A stretch of 46,652 nucleotides of DNA from assembly GCA_902560225.1 (NCBI GenBank), contig CACEKT010000005.1, positions 1 through 46,652 on the forward strand, read 5' to 3'. The translations under genes and the position numbers were made by a program. The notes beneath the pieces are model-generated. The model ran no database searches. It was not told the DNA's origin and was given only the letters and a program-made list of their open reading frames with translations. Every line of letters starts with the position of its first letter. Within the stretch, counting starts at the first letter, position 1. Shown here in pieces: positions 16,563-26,358 of the stretch. The DNA is from an uncultured Pelagibacteraceae bacterium (GTDB lineage: Bacteria > Pseudomonadota > Alphaproteobacteria > Pelagibacterales > Pelagibacteraceae).

Positions 16563-18693
16563 TTAACTAAAGGCTTTCCAGTTGATAGAGTATGCTTTAT
16601 TCTTTGTTGTGTTTGTTTAGTTTCAATTAATCTCATAAAGGCATCTAATTCTAGCTTGTAAAGATCATCCTCAGATAAAGTTTTATCTATAGAAGTGTCT
16701 CCACCGCTAAGAACATTGGCAAGTTCTGTACCAACTGTCATTCCATGGTCTAAAATAATTTTCTCGTTGTATAATTTTTCTAAAAGTTTAACCATTTTAT
16801 CTTTTAAAGGTTTGCCAGATAAATTAAAATTAACTTCAACAGGAGGCACAAAATCTTTGTTATCTTGTAATATTGACCTTGATACTTGTAATAAACTGTT
16901 CCTACTCATAATTTTTTTATTCTCTGGTAATAAATATTTCAATGGTTCTGCTTCAACTGGTGAAGTTGCTGTCTTACCATAACCAATAATATCAAAAACT
17001 TTAAGAGGAGCAAAATCTGGGTCATTTTTTGCCTCATCAGTTTGTGACCATCTCCACAACATTTCCTTACATCCTCCTCCTGCTGGAACAAGTCCAACCA
17101 TTGTTTCAACTAAACCAACTACAATGTTGGTGTGTGAGGCAACAAAATTACTCTGAACAAGAACTTCAAAACCTCCACCTAATGTTAGTCCTGAAGGAGC
17201 TGATACTACTGGATATTTTGAATATTTGAGTTCTTTACAAGTGTCTTGGAAATATTTAACGAATTTTTCAATGGACTTATGATCGCCTTTGTCAGCAAAG
17301 TTCATTGTATAAGTTAAATTTACACCAGCTGAAAATTGCATACTTTCATTAATAATTATCAAAGGTTTATCTGTAGCTTTTTTCAATGCATCCATTGAAT
17401 CATAATCAAGTGCATTAGCTTTAGTAGTGAACTCAACGATATTAAAGTCGTTAAATCTATAAATTGATGCTGAGCTATTTCCGTCAATGCTAGTTGCTGT
17501 TTTTTTAACTTTTCCCAAAGTTTCAATGTCTGTATATTTTTGTCTTACACCATGAAATTTTTCATTCTTTGTTTTAGATAAATTTTCTAAAAATTTATTA
17601 CCTTCGTAATTTTTGAATTTATCAAAAAAATTAGCAACACCAATTTCCTCCAACATTTCAAATGGTCCCTTACTCCAATTAAATCCAAGTCTCATTGCCT
17701 CGTCAATATCATTAAATTCATCAGTAATACCTGGAACTAATGATGAGGCGTAATTAATAATTTTAGAGATAACTGACCAAGCATATTCACCGTATTTATC
17801 ATCTTTATTGATTAATGCTTTGAGATCTACTTTTTCGGATTTGATATTTATTTTTTGTGTAGGATGGTATTCTCCAGTTTCTAAATTAATTTTTTTACTA
17901 AGGGTATTTCTTTAGCAACTTCTTGGAATTCATCTGATTTGGGCAATTCTTTAATAAAACTTTTTAAAACATCTGCCATTAAATCTATTCCAATTAAATC
18001 ATATAAACCAAACACTCCCGTTTTTGGTATTCCCATTGGTCTTCCAAAAATAGCATCTGCTTCTTCTATAGATAGTTTCAATTTAAAAGCTTCAGTCATT
18101 GCTACTTGCATAGCATAAACACCAATCCTGTTACCTAAAAAACCAGGTGTATCATTACAAATAATTGCACCTTTTCCTAAATCTACCTCACAAAAATTTT
18201 TTAAATGTTTTATTTTTTCTAAATCACTTTTTTCATTTTTAACTATTTCAAGTAAATCCATATATCTAACTGGATTAAAAAAGTGAGTTATGCAAAAATC
18301 CTTTTTATCTTCTTCAGATAATTTTTCTGAAAGAACACTTATTGGAATAGATGAAGTGTTTGAAGATACTATTGAATCTTTTTTTCTTTTTTTGAATATT
18401 TTTTCATATATATCGTGTTTAATATCGATACGTTCTACAACTGCTTCGACTATCCAATCTGCTTCTGCTACAAGATTAAAATTATCTGCTATATTTCCAA
18501 CGTTAATTCCATCAATTTTTGATTTGTCTATTAAAAGTGGAGGTCTTGATTTTTCAATTCTTTCTTTAGCTTTTTGGCTTATTTCAGTCTTTAAATCTAA
18601 AAGAGTAACAGGAATATTTGCGTTACAAAGTTGAGCAGCTATTCCACTTCCCATAGTTCCTGATCCGATTACAACAACGTTATTTATTTTCAT
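16559..18693 (-). pseudogene. FadN-like 3-hydroxyacyl-CoA dehydrogenase/enoyl-CoA hydratase, frameshifted
   Basis: Two frames together make one bifunctional beta-oxidation protein of about 711 residues. The first part (18693-17881) has the NAD-binding VVIGSGTMGSGIAAQL, SSNTSSIPISVLSE, THFFNPVRYMDLLEIV and NDTPGFLGNRIGV motifs of 3-hydroxyacyl-CoA dehydrogenase. The second (frame open from about 17899 to 16559) completes the dehydrogenase C-terminal domain (EAMRLGFNWSKGPFEMLEEIG) and carries a crotonase domain (PSGLTLGGGFEVLVQS, GLVPAGGGCKEML). The dehydrogenase-first order is that of FadN, not FadB. The break is in a run of seven A on the coding strand (17890-17896); eight would join both parts in frame (VKKINLETGEYHP). 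Sequencing error or a true lesion cannot be told apart here. Confidence 0.85.
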
Positions 18694-18742
18694 AGAGAGC
18701 TTCTTATATAATTTTTCTTCATCATGTAATAAAAAAAATGAC

Positions 18743-20776
18743 CTAGTTTAATGTTTGTTGATTTTTTAAATCATCTATTTTTATATGGCACCTAATTGAA
18801 TTTCCATTTTCGGTAGTTTGCCATGGCGGTACTTCATTTTTACAAATATCGCCTAATATACGTGGACATCTTCCTTGAAAACTACACCCATTTTCTGGTG
18901 GTTTTTCTTCTACAATATCCTCTGCAACTAATTTTGGTTTAATATCTGGGTCTGGTTCCAGTACAGCACCTAAAAGAACCTCAGTATAAGGATGAGATGG
19001 AAATTTATAAACATTTTTTGAAGGTCCAATTTCGCATAATCTACCTTGATACAAAACTGCTACTCTATCGCTAATAGCTCTTACAACTGCCAAATCATGA
19101 GAAACGAATATATATGTTGTTCCAAAATCTTCTTTTAATTCTTGAAGTAGATTTAAGACTGCAGCCTGAACAGAAACGTCTAATGCTGAAGTTACTTCAT
19201 CACAAAGTATAATATCTGGTTTTGCTGCAAATGCTCTTGCTACTGCAACTCTTTGTTTTTCGCCTCCAGATAATTGTCTTGGATACCTTGTGATATAAAA
19301 TTCACCTAATCTAACTTTATCTAAAACATTGATTATCTTTTCTTTCAATTCATGTCCCTTTAAGCCAAAATATAATTTGAGTGGTTGAGCAACTATTTCT
19401 TCAACTGTGTGGTTTGGATTTAAAGATTCATCTGGGTTTTGAAAAATTAATTGAATTGCCCTTAAAAATTTAGGATCTCTTTTTCTCAAATCACTTGATA
19501 GTTCCTTATCCTTTTCAAATTTGATTATTCCATCTTTTGTTTTAAGTAATCCGGCAATAGATTTTAAAATCGTAGATTTACCACTTCCTGACTCTCCAAC
19601 TAAAGCAAGAGTTTCTCCTTTGTTTATATTGATATCAATATCTTTGACTGTAGGATTTTTATCTTCAATTTTATTAATTAATTGCTCTATAAATTTCTGT
19701 TTCGCATAACTTATTGAAACATTTGATAAATCTAAAATTTCATTTTTTAATATTTTGTTTTCTATAGATTTTACTGTTTGTGAGTTTAATTCATTCTGAT
19801 TTATTAATTCTTTATGCCTAAAACATCTAACATGAGTATTTAAATCATTAATATATTCAAGTTCAGGAGAATTAATTTTACAATTTTTATCTGCAAATTC
19901 ACATCTATCATAAAAACTACATCCTTCCTTGATTGATCCAGGTTGTGGTTGACTTCCTGACATAGAATTAGGTAATCCAGGTAATGTAAGTTTTGGAATA
20001 GATTTTAGTAAACCAAATGTATAGGGATGAATAGGATTTTTTAGTATACTTCTTACTGGGCCATCTAAAACTATTTCTCCTGAATACATTACTATTACTC
20101 TATCGCTAACTTGAGCAATAGCGCCAAGATCATGACTTACATAAACCATTGATGTGCCAGTGTCTTTTGCAATTAAGTTAAGTAATTCTAAAACGTGTGC
20201 TTGAGTTGTAACATCCAATCCAGTTGTTGGTTCATCTAGTAATAACAATTCAGGGCTTCCTGCCAGTGCCATAGCCACTGCCACTCTTTGTTGTTGTCCA
20301 CCGGATAGTTCATGAGGATATCTTTGGGCCATAGTCTCTGGAGATGGAAGTCTTACCTTATTCAGTAATTCAGAAATTTTGTTATCTCTATCAGTTTTTT
20401 TTAGATCGGTATGAAGTTTTAAAGCTTCATCAATTTGGTAACCAATTTTAAGATTAGGTGTCAGAGACTGACCAGCATTCTGAGGTATCATAGCAATCTT
20501 TCTACCTCTTATATTCTCTAGCTCTTTGTTGTTCATTTCTAATAAGTTATTAGAGTGAAACATGCACTCACCAGAAATAGTGAAAAGACCATGTTTCACA
20601 TATCCCATCATAGCCAAAGCGAGAGTACTTTTGCCAGATCCTGATTCACCAACAATACCTACTGTTTCTCCTTTATTAATTGTTGTATTTATATTTTTTA
20701 AAATCGATATCTGTTGTCCTTTTTGACTTTGAAATCCTATAGTTAGATTGTTTATTTGTTGAACTGATGTTTTCAT
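18743..20776 (-). CDS. Fused double ATPase of Dpp/Opp-type ABC importer
   Basis: A 677-residue protein in which two nucleotide-binding domains, normally separate (DppD and DppF), are joined. The first has Walker A GESGSGKS at 43-50 and the signature LSGGQQQRVAVAMAL followed by LLLLDEPTTGLD. The second, from about residue 345, has another GESGSGKS, then LSGGEKQRVAVARAF and IILCDEVTSALD. Each domain ends with the oligopeptide/dipeptide transporter cysteine tail (SFYDRCEFADKNC and SFQGRCPRILGDIC), which supports the peptide-transporter subfamily. Start overlaps the permease stop by one base (TAATG). It powers uptake through the two permeases encoded upstream. Confidence 0.93.
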   Translation of the reverse strand: MKTSVQQINNLTIGFQSQKGQQISILKNINTTINKGETVGIVGESGSGKSTLALAMMGYVKHGLFTISGECMFHSNNLLEMNNKELENIRGRKIAMIPQNAGQSLTPNLKIGYQIDEALKLHTDLKKTDRDNKISELLNKVRLPSPETMAQRYPHELSGGQQQRVAVAMALAGSPELLLLDEPTTGLDVTTQAHVLELLNLIAKDTGTSMVYVSHDLGAIAQVSDRVIVMYSGEIVLDGPVRSILKNPIHPYTFGLLKSIPKLTLPGLPNSMSGSQPQPGSIKEGCSFYDRCEFADKNCKINSPELEYINDLNTHVRCFRHKELINQNELNSQTVKSIENKILKNEILDLSNVSISYAKQKFIEQLINKIEDKNPTVKDIDININKGETLALVGESGSGKSTILKSIAGLLKTKDGIIKFEKDKELSSDLRKRDPKFLRAIQLIFQNPDESLNPNHTVEEIVAQPLKLYFGLKGHELKEKIINVLDKVRLGEFYITRYPRQLSGGEKQRVAVARAFAAKPDIILCDEVTSALDVSVQAAVLNLLQELKEDFGTTYIFVSHDLAVVRAISDRVAVLYQGRLCEIGPSKNVYKFPSHPYTEVLLGAVLEPDPDIKPKLVAEDIVEEKPPENGCSFQGRCPRILGDICKNEVPPWQTTENGNSIRCHIKIDDLKNQQTLN

Positions 20777-21660
20777 TAAACTGGCGCCTTTGTTGATCTG
20801 TCTATTCCCAATGCTTTTGCAAATGCATCAGCTGTTAAATTAATTCCAATAATTAATGAACTTAAACCAACAATTGGCGCCAAAACCGCCCAATATGCAA
20901 AAGACATTAAACCTCTAGCATTTGATATCATTAAACCCCAATCAGGTGTGGGTGGACTCACACCAAATCCTAAAAAAGACAATGAACTAAAACCAAGTAA
21001 CATCCATGACCATCTCATAGCTCCTTCAACCATTATTGCATCTCTAACATTAGGTAATATCTCATTCCAAATTATTGAAATATTGCTATGACCTCTTGCT
21101 CGAGCCGAAACAATAAAATCCTTAGCTATAACATCATGAGTTGCAGCTCTTGCAACACGTACAATTCCTTTTCCATAAAAGAAACCTAGCGCAGGAATTA
21201 GCACTAATGTTGTAGTGCCCAGTAAAGATACAATTAATAGCATTGCCAATATCCAAGGTATTGAAAGAAAAGCGTCTATAATTCTCATTACAACATCATC
21301 AATTTTACCTCCGACAAGCCCACAAAAAATTCCTAGTGATCCTCCCCATAACAACGCAATTAATGATCCAAAAAATGTAACTGTAAGAGCAGTTCTTCCT
21401 CCAAGAATAGTTCTTGTAAACACATCTCTTCCCAGGCTATCAGTTCCAAACCAAAATTCTGATGATGGCGGATTAAGCATAAGCGATGGGTCTATAGCTT
21501 TATAATCATATGGTACATATAATGGACTCGTAATTGCCAGGATCACATGAAAAATCAATATTGTTAATCCAATTAAACCAGATGGCTTGGATGCCATTGT
21601 TTTAATTACTTCTAATATTTTTTGAAAAGTATTTTTTTGTTTTTCTTTTTTATTTTTCAT
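20776..21660 (-). CDS. ABC permease, DppC/OppC type
   Basis: A 294-residue inner-membrane permease with an N-terminal span (SGLIGLTILIFHVILAI), the DppC-like periplasmic segment EFWFGTDSLGRDVFTRTILGGR, four to five further spans, and the cytoplasmic EAA-type loop KDFIVSARARGHSNISIIWNEILPNV that docks on the ATPase. It forms a heterodimer with the DppB-type protein encoded just upstream (no gap). The substrate class, peptide or other family-5 solute such as a glycoside or opine, is not determined by the permease. Confidence 0.92.
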   Translation of the reverse strand: MKNKKEKQKNTFQKILEVIKTMASKPSGLIGLTILIFHVILAITSPLYVPYDYKAIDPSLMLNPPSSEFWFGTDSLGRDVFTRTILGGRTALTVTFFGSLIALLWGGSLGIFCGLVGGKIDDVVMRIIDAFLSIPWILAMLLIVSLLGTTTLVLIPALGFFYGKGIVRVARAATHDVIAKDFIVSARARGHSNISIIWNEILPNVRDAIMVEGAMRWSWMLLGFSSLSFLGFGVSPPTPDWGLMISNARGLMSFAYWAVLAPIVGLSSLIIGINLTADAFAKALGIDRSTKAPV

Positions 21661-22617
21661 TTACTTTTTAATTTGAAGTGATTTTAATCTAGGATTTAAC
21701 ATTAGTGTCATAAGATCAGCTATTAAATTTATACTGACATAAATTGATGCAAGAATAATTGCTAAAGCTTGAACAACTGGTAAATCTCTATTTGATATAG
21801 ACTCAATAACTAATCTTCCTAAACCGGGATAATTAAAAACTACTTCGGTTACTACTACTCCTCCTAATAACCATGCAATTGTTAAAGCAACTACATTAAT
21901 TGCAGGTAACAATGCATTTGGTAAAACATGCTTAAATACCATTTTCCAATAAGGCACTCCTTTTAAAATTGCCATTTGTACATAATCACTAGCCATTACT
22001 TGAATTACACTTGATCTTACCATTCTTGCCATGTGCGCTGTCATAATCATTGAAATTGCAATAACTGGTAAAATTATATTTGGAAGTAACTCTGAAATTG
22101 ATGCCTCTGATGGAACTATTACAATTCCAGGTAACCACTCTAACCAAATAGCCACTATAAGAATTAACAAAGTAGCACTTATAAATTCAGGGATCGTCAT
22201 AGAAAATATTGTAACTGTTGAAATTATAATATCAGGAAGTTTATCTCGCCATAAAGCAGTAATAATACCTAATAAAAGAGCAACAGGTATTCCAATTAAT
22301 ATTGATGCTGATGCGAGTACCATAGAATTTTTTACTTTTGGTCCCAACACTTCGTTAATTTTCATCTCGCCACTTAACGAATATCCAAAATCACCTTGCA
22401 ATACTCCTATTGCCCAAGATATATATCTTTCATAAGCTGGTAAATTTAGTCCTAATCTTTCATAACACGCCTCTAAAGCTGCGCCGAAAGCTTGTCGTTC
22501 AAGATAAGTTGTACAAGCATCTCCAGGTAAAACTTCAACGCCAACAAATGTAATAAGTGATACTATAAATAAAGTTATTAGACCTAACAGAATTCTCTTT
22601 ATTACTAAAAAAAACAT
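21661..22617 (-). CDS. ABC permease, DppB/OppB type
   Basis: A 318-residue permease with six predicted spans. N-terminal FFLVIKRILLGLITLFIVSLITF and the following LPGDAC and ERYISWAIGVLQGDFGYSLS segments are typical of DppB/OppB, as are the EAA-type loop DYVQMAILKGVPYWKMVFKH and the end GRLVIESISNRDLPVVQA. It is the first permease after the binding-protein gene; a strong hairpin lies in the 90-base gap between them. It works with the DppC-type permease immediately downstream. Confidence 0.92.
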   Translation of the reverse strand: MFFLVIKRILLGLITLFIVSLITFVGVEVLPGDACTTYLERQAFGAALEACYERLGLNLPAYERYISWAIGVLQGDFGYSLSGEMKINEVLGPKVKNSMVLASASILIGIPVALLLGIITALWRDKLPDIIISTVTIFSMTIPEFISATLLILIVAIWLEWLPGIVIVPSEASISELLPNIILPVIAISMIMTAHMARMVRSSVIQVMASDYVQMAILKGVPYWKMVFKHVLPNALLPAINVVALTIAWLLGGVVVTEVVFNYPGLGRLVIESISNRDLPVVQALAIILASIYVSINLIADLMTLMLNPRLKSLQIKK

Positions 22618-22660
22618 AACTTAAACTGTTTATCGAATAAAAAAATCGTTTAAAAGATGA

Positions 22661-22695
22661 AAAAATTTTACAGGCCTTGGAAAAGGCCTGTAAAA
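22661..22695 (-). terminator. Hairpin with U-tract between binding protein and permease genes
   Basis: A perfect 13-bp inverted repeat: TTTTACAGGCCTT (22666-22678) pairs with AAGGCCTGTAAAA (22683-22695) around a 4-base loop. Read on the minus strand it is followed by a run of U (22665-22661). It lies after the binding protein stop and before the permease start, so it is well placed as an intra-operon partial terminator that gives more binding protein than permease. Confidence 0.85.
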
Positions 22696-22707
22696 CGATA
22701 TTTTGTA

Positions 22708-24195
22708 CTAATCTATGTTAACTTTATGCCAACGAACTGAGAATACCTCTACCTCATCTAAATTTTTAACTTTTGAAGAAGTTACTACTAATTTAGAAAC
22801 ATGGTAAGGAATCATTGTTCCTGACTCTTCCCATAGAGTTTTTTGCGCATTTCTGTAAGCTTTTCTTCTTTTATTAAAATTAAGCTCACCTCTAGCATCA
22901 GCTAAATTTTTATCAAAATCTGGATTTTTGAAATAAGACTCATTCCATTTTGCTCCACTATGATAAATTTCATGTAATGCACTGTCAGCAGGTCTTTCGT
23001 TCCAACGAGTCATTGCAACAGGTTTTTTCATCCATGTTTCATTCCAATAACTTTTAGAAGGAGTCATTTTAACTTCAGCTTTAATTCCAGCTTCTGCTAA
23101 TTGTTGTTGCAAAACTTCTCCTATTGTCGGCCAAGTAGGTTCTTTAGTTGAAACATGAATTACCATATCAATTCCATTTGGATAACCAGCTTCTTTAAGA
23201 AGTTTTTTTGCTTTTTTGATATCCTGTGGACATTTCATTTTAAGACGATATTGATCTGATGGTGCAACAGGAGTATCGCAAGCAACAGTTGCTGCTCCAC
23301 CCATAACTAAATCAACTAACTCTTGTCTATCCACAGCTAATCTTACTGCTTTTCTAACTTTTGGATTATCAAACGGTGCTGTATCAGTTCTCATCACCAT
23401 TCCTCTCCAGTTTCCTGTTGGTACAACAGAAACATCAAATTTAGAATTACCATCAAAGATTTTTTTCTGACTAAATGGCACGTATCTGTTCATATGTATT
23501 TGTCCTGTTAAAAGAGCTTGAACTCTTGCTTCTCCATCAGGAATACCAATAACATGAACTTCTGCTAAACCAGGGGCCCCTTCCCAATAATTAGGGTTTG
23601 CTTTTAAAATTGTAGTTCCTTCTGCATCAAATTTATCTACTATAAAAGGACCTGTACCAATTCCAGTTTTTCCAATTGTATCACCTGAACCTGAAGGTAT
23701 CATTCTTAATCTATAATCAGTCAATAATAATGGAAAATCAGCAAAAGAAGTATTTAACTTCATTTTAACAGTGTGTGAGTCAACAACTTCAATATCAGTT
23801 ACTGAGCTCATACTTTTTTTTGCAGGAGATCCGATATCAGGGTCTTTAACTCTCATCAAAGAATATTTCACATCTTCAGCATCAAAATCTGATCCATCAT
23901 GAAATTTAACTCCTTTTCGAAGATTAAAAGTCCATTCTGTAGCATCTGCGTTTGCTGACCATTTTGTAGCTAATTCCTCTGATACTTTTCCTTTAAGGTC
24001 TTTTCTGACTAAACGATTTTGAGTCATTATAACTACTTGAAATAGACGTCCTTTAGTAATTGCGTCTAAATTTGTATCTTTTCCAAATCCAAGATCATGT
24101 GAAATTTTAAAAGTTCCACTCGAAGCATTTGCAAATGAAAATGATAATAATATTGATAGCAACGAAACTGATATCAATCTAAAAGTATTTTTCAT
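22708..24195 (-). CDS. Family 5 solute-binding protein of Dpp-type ABC importer
   Basis: A 495-residue periplasmic binding protein with signal peptide MKNTFRLISVSLLSILLSFSFANAS. The family-5 (SBP_bac_5) signature appears as WTFNLRKGVKFHDGSDFDAEDVKYSLMR, followed by GTGPFIVDKF, NPNYWEGAPGL and DNPKVRKAVRLAVDRQELV. Length is usual for the family. It captures a peptide or similar solute in the periplasm and delivers it to the DppBC-type permeases. The start is supported by GAGAGG at 24205-24210 on the minus strand, nine bases ahead of the ATG. It is the first gene of the operon and is divergent from a DmdA/GcvT-like gene. Confidence 0.93.
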   Translation of the reverse strand: MKNTFRLISVSLLSILLSFSFANASSGTFKISHDLGFGKDTNLDAITKGRLFQVVIMTQNRLVRKDLKGKVSEELATKWSANADATEWTFNLRKGVKFHDGSDFDAEDVKYSLMRVKDPDIGSPAKKSMSSVTDIEVVDSHTVKMKLNTSFADFPLLLTDYRLRMIPSGSGDTIGKTGIGTGPFIVDKFDAEGTTILKANPNYWEGAPGLAEVHVIGIPDGEARVQALLTGQIHMNRYVPFSQKKIFDGNSKFDVSVVPTGNWRGMVMRTDTAPFDNPKVRKAVRLAVDRQELVDLVMGGAATVACDTPVAPSDQYRLKMKCPQDIKKAKKLLKEAGYPNGIDMVIHVSTKEPTWPTIGEVLQQQLAEAGIKAEVKMTPSKSYWNETWMKKPVAMTRWNERPADSALHEIYHSGAKWNESYFKNPDFDKNLADARGELNFNKRRKAYRNAQKTLWEESGTMIPYHVSKLVVTSSKVKNLDEVEVFSVRWHKVNID

Positions 24196-24355
24196 TATTA
24201 TTTTCCTCTCTTTAATTTTTTTAGGAAAGCTAACATCTTAAAAAATTTACAACAATAGAAATAAATAATACAATTACAGATTGAAACCTGTTTTAGGTTA
24301 AGTGATACTTATATATAACTAGATAAAATAATTATTTTAATTTATTAGAAATTAT
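24196..24355. promoter_or_regulatory. Divergent intergenic region
   Basis: These 160 bases separate the minus-strand binding protein gene from the plus-strand aminomethyltransferase-like gene and must hold both promoters. I see the GAGAGG ribosome binding site (24205-24210, minus), a weak AACCT/AGGTT inverted repeat at 24285-24299, and otherwise AT-rich sequence. No riboswitch or clear operator could be supported. Confidence 0.45.
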
Positions 24356-25579
24356 ATGGATAAAACTCTTAAAAATATAAGGTTTTCAATAAAACCACAA
24401 AAACAGGAGGGTAGCAGACCTGTTGAATTAGCCAGGACTATGAGCATTCATCCTTTAACTTATCAGGAGCTACCATATGACCCAGAATATTCACAATATG
24501 CCGGTCGACTTACGACTGAGAAATTATCAAATGCAACTCCAGATGAACAATACTGGAAAACTAAACAAGAAGTAATTCTTCGTCATACTGGCGAACATCC
24601 TTATGAAATTTCAGGACCTGATGCTTTAAAATTATTACAAAAAATTTTTCCTCGAGATATTTCAAAGATTAAAAAAGGGAGATGCTCTTATCAGTTTGCT
24701 TGTTATCATGATGGAGGAATGATTACTGATGGATTACTTTTACGGATTGATGAAAATTGCTACTGGTTTGTTCAAGCAGATGGTGACATGTTTTCTTGGT
24801 ATAAGGCTAATTCTGAGGGATTAAATGTAGAAATTAAAGAACCCAATGTTTTTGTAAGTCAAATTCAAGGACCGAAATCTATGGAGCTTCTTGATAATTT
24901 AATTGAAACACCAATAGCTAAGACATGGAATTATTTTGATTGGAAAGAAGTAATAATGGATAATGAAAAAGTAATAATTAGTCGAAGTGGATTCACAAAT
25001 GAACTTGGATGGGAAATCTATTTTCGTCCAGAAAATAATACAGAAAAATTAGGAGAATTAATTCTTGCGGAAGGAACAAAGTTGGGAATGATACTAACTG
25101 CAACACCTTCGTTTAGAGGTAGAAGAATAGAAGCTGGGCTTCTATCAGCAGGACAAGATTTTACAAATAATACTAATCCTTTTTCTGTTGGGCTAGGTCG
25201 TTTTGTTGATTTAGAAAAAGATGATTTTATTGGTAAAAAAGCTTTACTTAATGCAGATAAAGAATGCCGAAGTTGGGGTATAAGAATTGTTGATGGTGTT
25301 GCAAAAAAAGGAAGGTCGATAAAACTTAATGATAAATATATTGGAAAAATAACATCAAGCACATGGTCTCCCTATCAAGTTTGTGGTGTTGGCATAGTAT
25401 TATTAGATAAATCTGAAATAGGACCTGGTTCAATAGTTGATGTAGAATGTACTGATGAAAAACTTCATAAAGCTGAGCTTTGTAAACTACCTATGTATGA
25501 TCCAAAAGGTGAAATAGTAAGAGGTATAAATCAAAACATACCTAAGGGACCAGAACCATGGTCAGGAATAAAAAGCTAA
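24356..25579 (+). CDS. Folate-dependent aminomethyltransferase-like protein (GcvT/DmdA superfamily)
   Basis: A 407-residue protein of the glycine cleavage T-protein superfamily, which moves one-carbon groups from a methylated amine or sulfonium compound to tetrahydrofolate. Visible features: TGEHPYEISGPDALKLLQKIFPRDISKIKKG in the folate-domain start, GGMITDGLLLRIDENCYWFVQADGD, VSQIQGPKSMELLD, and the GYTGE-like turn SRSGFTNELGWEIYFRP, then RRIEAGLLSAGQDF. About 50 extra N-terminal residues precede the domain (total 407 against ~370 for GcvT/DmdA). It is clearly a paralogue of the protein encoded at 30312 but diverged. The substrate is unknown. It stands alone on its strand, its end overlapping a minus-strand gene by 4 bases. 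Confidence 0.82.
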   Translation: MDKTLKNIRFSIKPQKQEGSRPVELARTMSIHPLTYQELPYDPEYSQYAGRLTTEKLSNATPDEQYWKTKQEVILRHTGEHPYEISGPDALKLLQKIFPRDISKIKKGRCSYQFACYHDGGMITDGLLLRIDENCYWFVQADGDMFSWYKANSEGLNVEIKEPNVFVSQIQGPKSMELLDNLIETPIAKTWNYFDWKEVIMDNEKVIISRSGFTNELGWEIYFRPENNTEKLGELILAEGTKLGMILTATPSFRGRRIEAGLLSAGQDFTNNTNPFSVGLGRFVDLEKDDFIGKKALLNADKECRSWGIRIVDGVAKKGRSIKLNDKYIGKITSSTWSPYQVCGVGIVLLDKSEIGPGSIVDVECTDEKLHKAELCKLPMYDPKGEIVRGINQNIPKGPEPWSGIKS

Positions 25580-26304
25580 CAAATATTAGGAATACTTAAT
25601 TTGTCTTGAACATTGTGTTTTTTTAACAAACTTTCAATATAGCCTTCTTTTATAAGCTTATGAATAAATTGATTTAAAAAATTTAAAACATCAGGATTAC
25701 CTTTTTTAATACCTATTGATTGTTTTATATGAGTAAATGGATTTGATATAATTTTAAAATCAACATTATTTTTAAGTTCTTCAGTAAGTTTAGGTTTCAA
25801 TCCAGCAAGAACATCTACTTCACCTAATCTAAATAATTTATGAGAACTTTCTATCGTATTTACTTTTATTAAATTGGCTTTTTTGAAATTTTCTGTTAAC
25901 CATAAATCATAAGCACTTCTTTCAACGACAGCTATCTTGATACCTGGTGAATTTATCTCATCATTACTTTTAAAATTATCTTTATTTCTGAAGATAAAAT
26001 TAGCATCAATATTCACATAAGGTTCAGAAAAATCTATGGTTTTACTTCTTTCCTTCTCACTTGCTATATTTCCAATATCCCACAGATTATCATTTACAGC
26101 GTCTGCTAATAACCCCGGTTTTTCAAATTTAACTAATTTACAATTTACATTAAGCTCTTTTGCAAGTTTTCTTCCAATATCTGGAGATACACCATCAGGC
26201 AAATCATTAGAATTTTTTGTATTAACTAGTAAAAAATTACTCATATTTAAACCAACACGTAATTCACCAGTTGGTATTAATTTTTTAGATATATCGTTAA
26301 TCAT
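25576..26304 (-). CDS. Leaderless family 3 solute-binding-protein-like protein
   Basis: A 242-residue protein with the fold signature of amino-acid-type (family 3) binding proteins: PTGELRVGLNMSNFLLV, DGVSPDIGRKLAKELNV, DIGNIASEKERSKTIDFSEPY and GIKKGNPDVLNFLNQFI. It has no signal peptide: the domain begins within ten residues of the start, and an in-frame stop at 26317-26319 (minus) excludes an upstream extension with a leader. It should therefore be cytoplasmic, perhaps a ligand-binding sensor, a cyclodehydratase-like enzyme, or a decayed transporter component. No permease or ATPase of this family is adjacent. Its 3' end overlaps the GcvT/DmdA-like gene and its 5' end is divergent from peptidase E. 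Confidence 0.75.
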   Translation of the reverse strand: MINDISKKLIPTGELRVGLNMSNFLLVNTKNSNDLPDGVSPDIGRKLAKELNVNCKLVKFEKPGLLADAVNDNLWDIGNIASEKERSKTIDFSEPYVNIDANFIFRNKDNFKSNDEINSPGIKIAVVERSAYDLWLTENFKKANLIKVNTIESSHKLFRLGEVDVLAGLKPKLTEELKNNVDFKIISNPFTHIKQSIGIKKGNPDVLNFLNQFIHKLIKEGYIESLLKKHNVQDKLSIPNIC

Positions 26305-26358
26305 TAGAAACTTTTTTTAAGTAGTATTATATATTATTTAACTTTTAAATTTAATTAA

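Noticed and set aside
21215-22435. Open frames on the plus strand inside the Dpp permease genes
   Set aside because: They are antisense shadows of strongly conserved membrane protein genes and show no family features of their own.
24280-24300. Possible operator or terminator hairpin upstream of the Dpp-type binding protein gene
   Set aside because: The stem is only five base pairs, AT-containing and without a U-tract, so it is not distinguishable from chance in AT-rich DNA.
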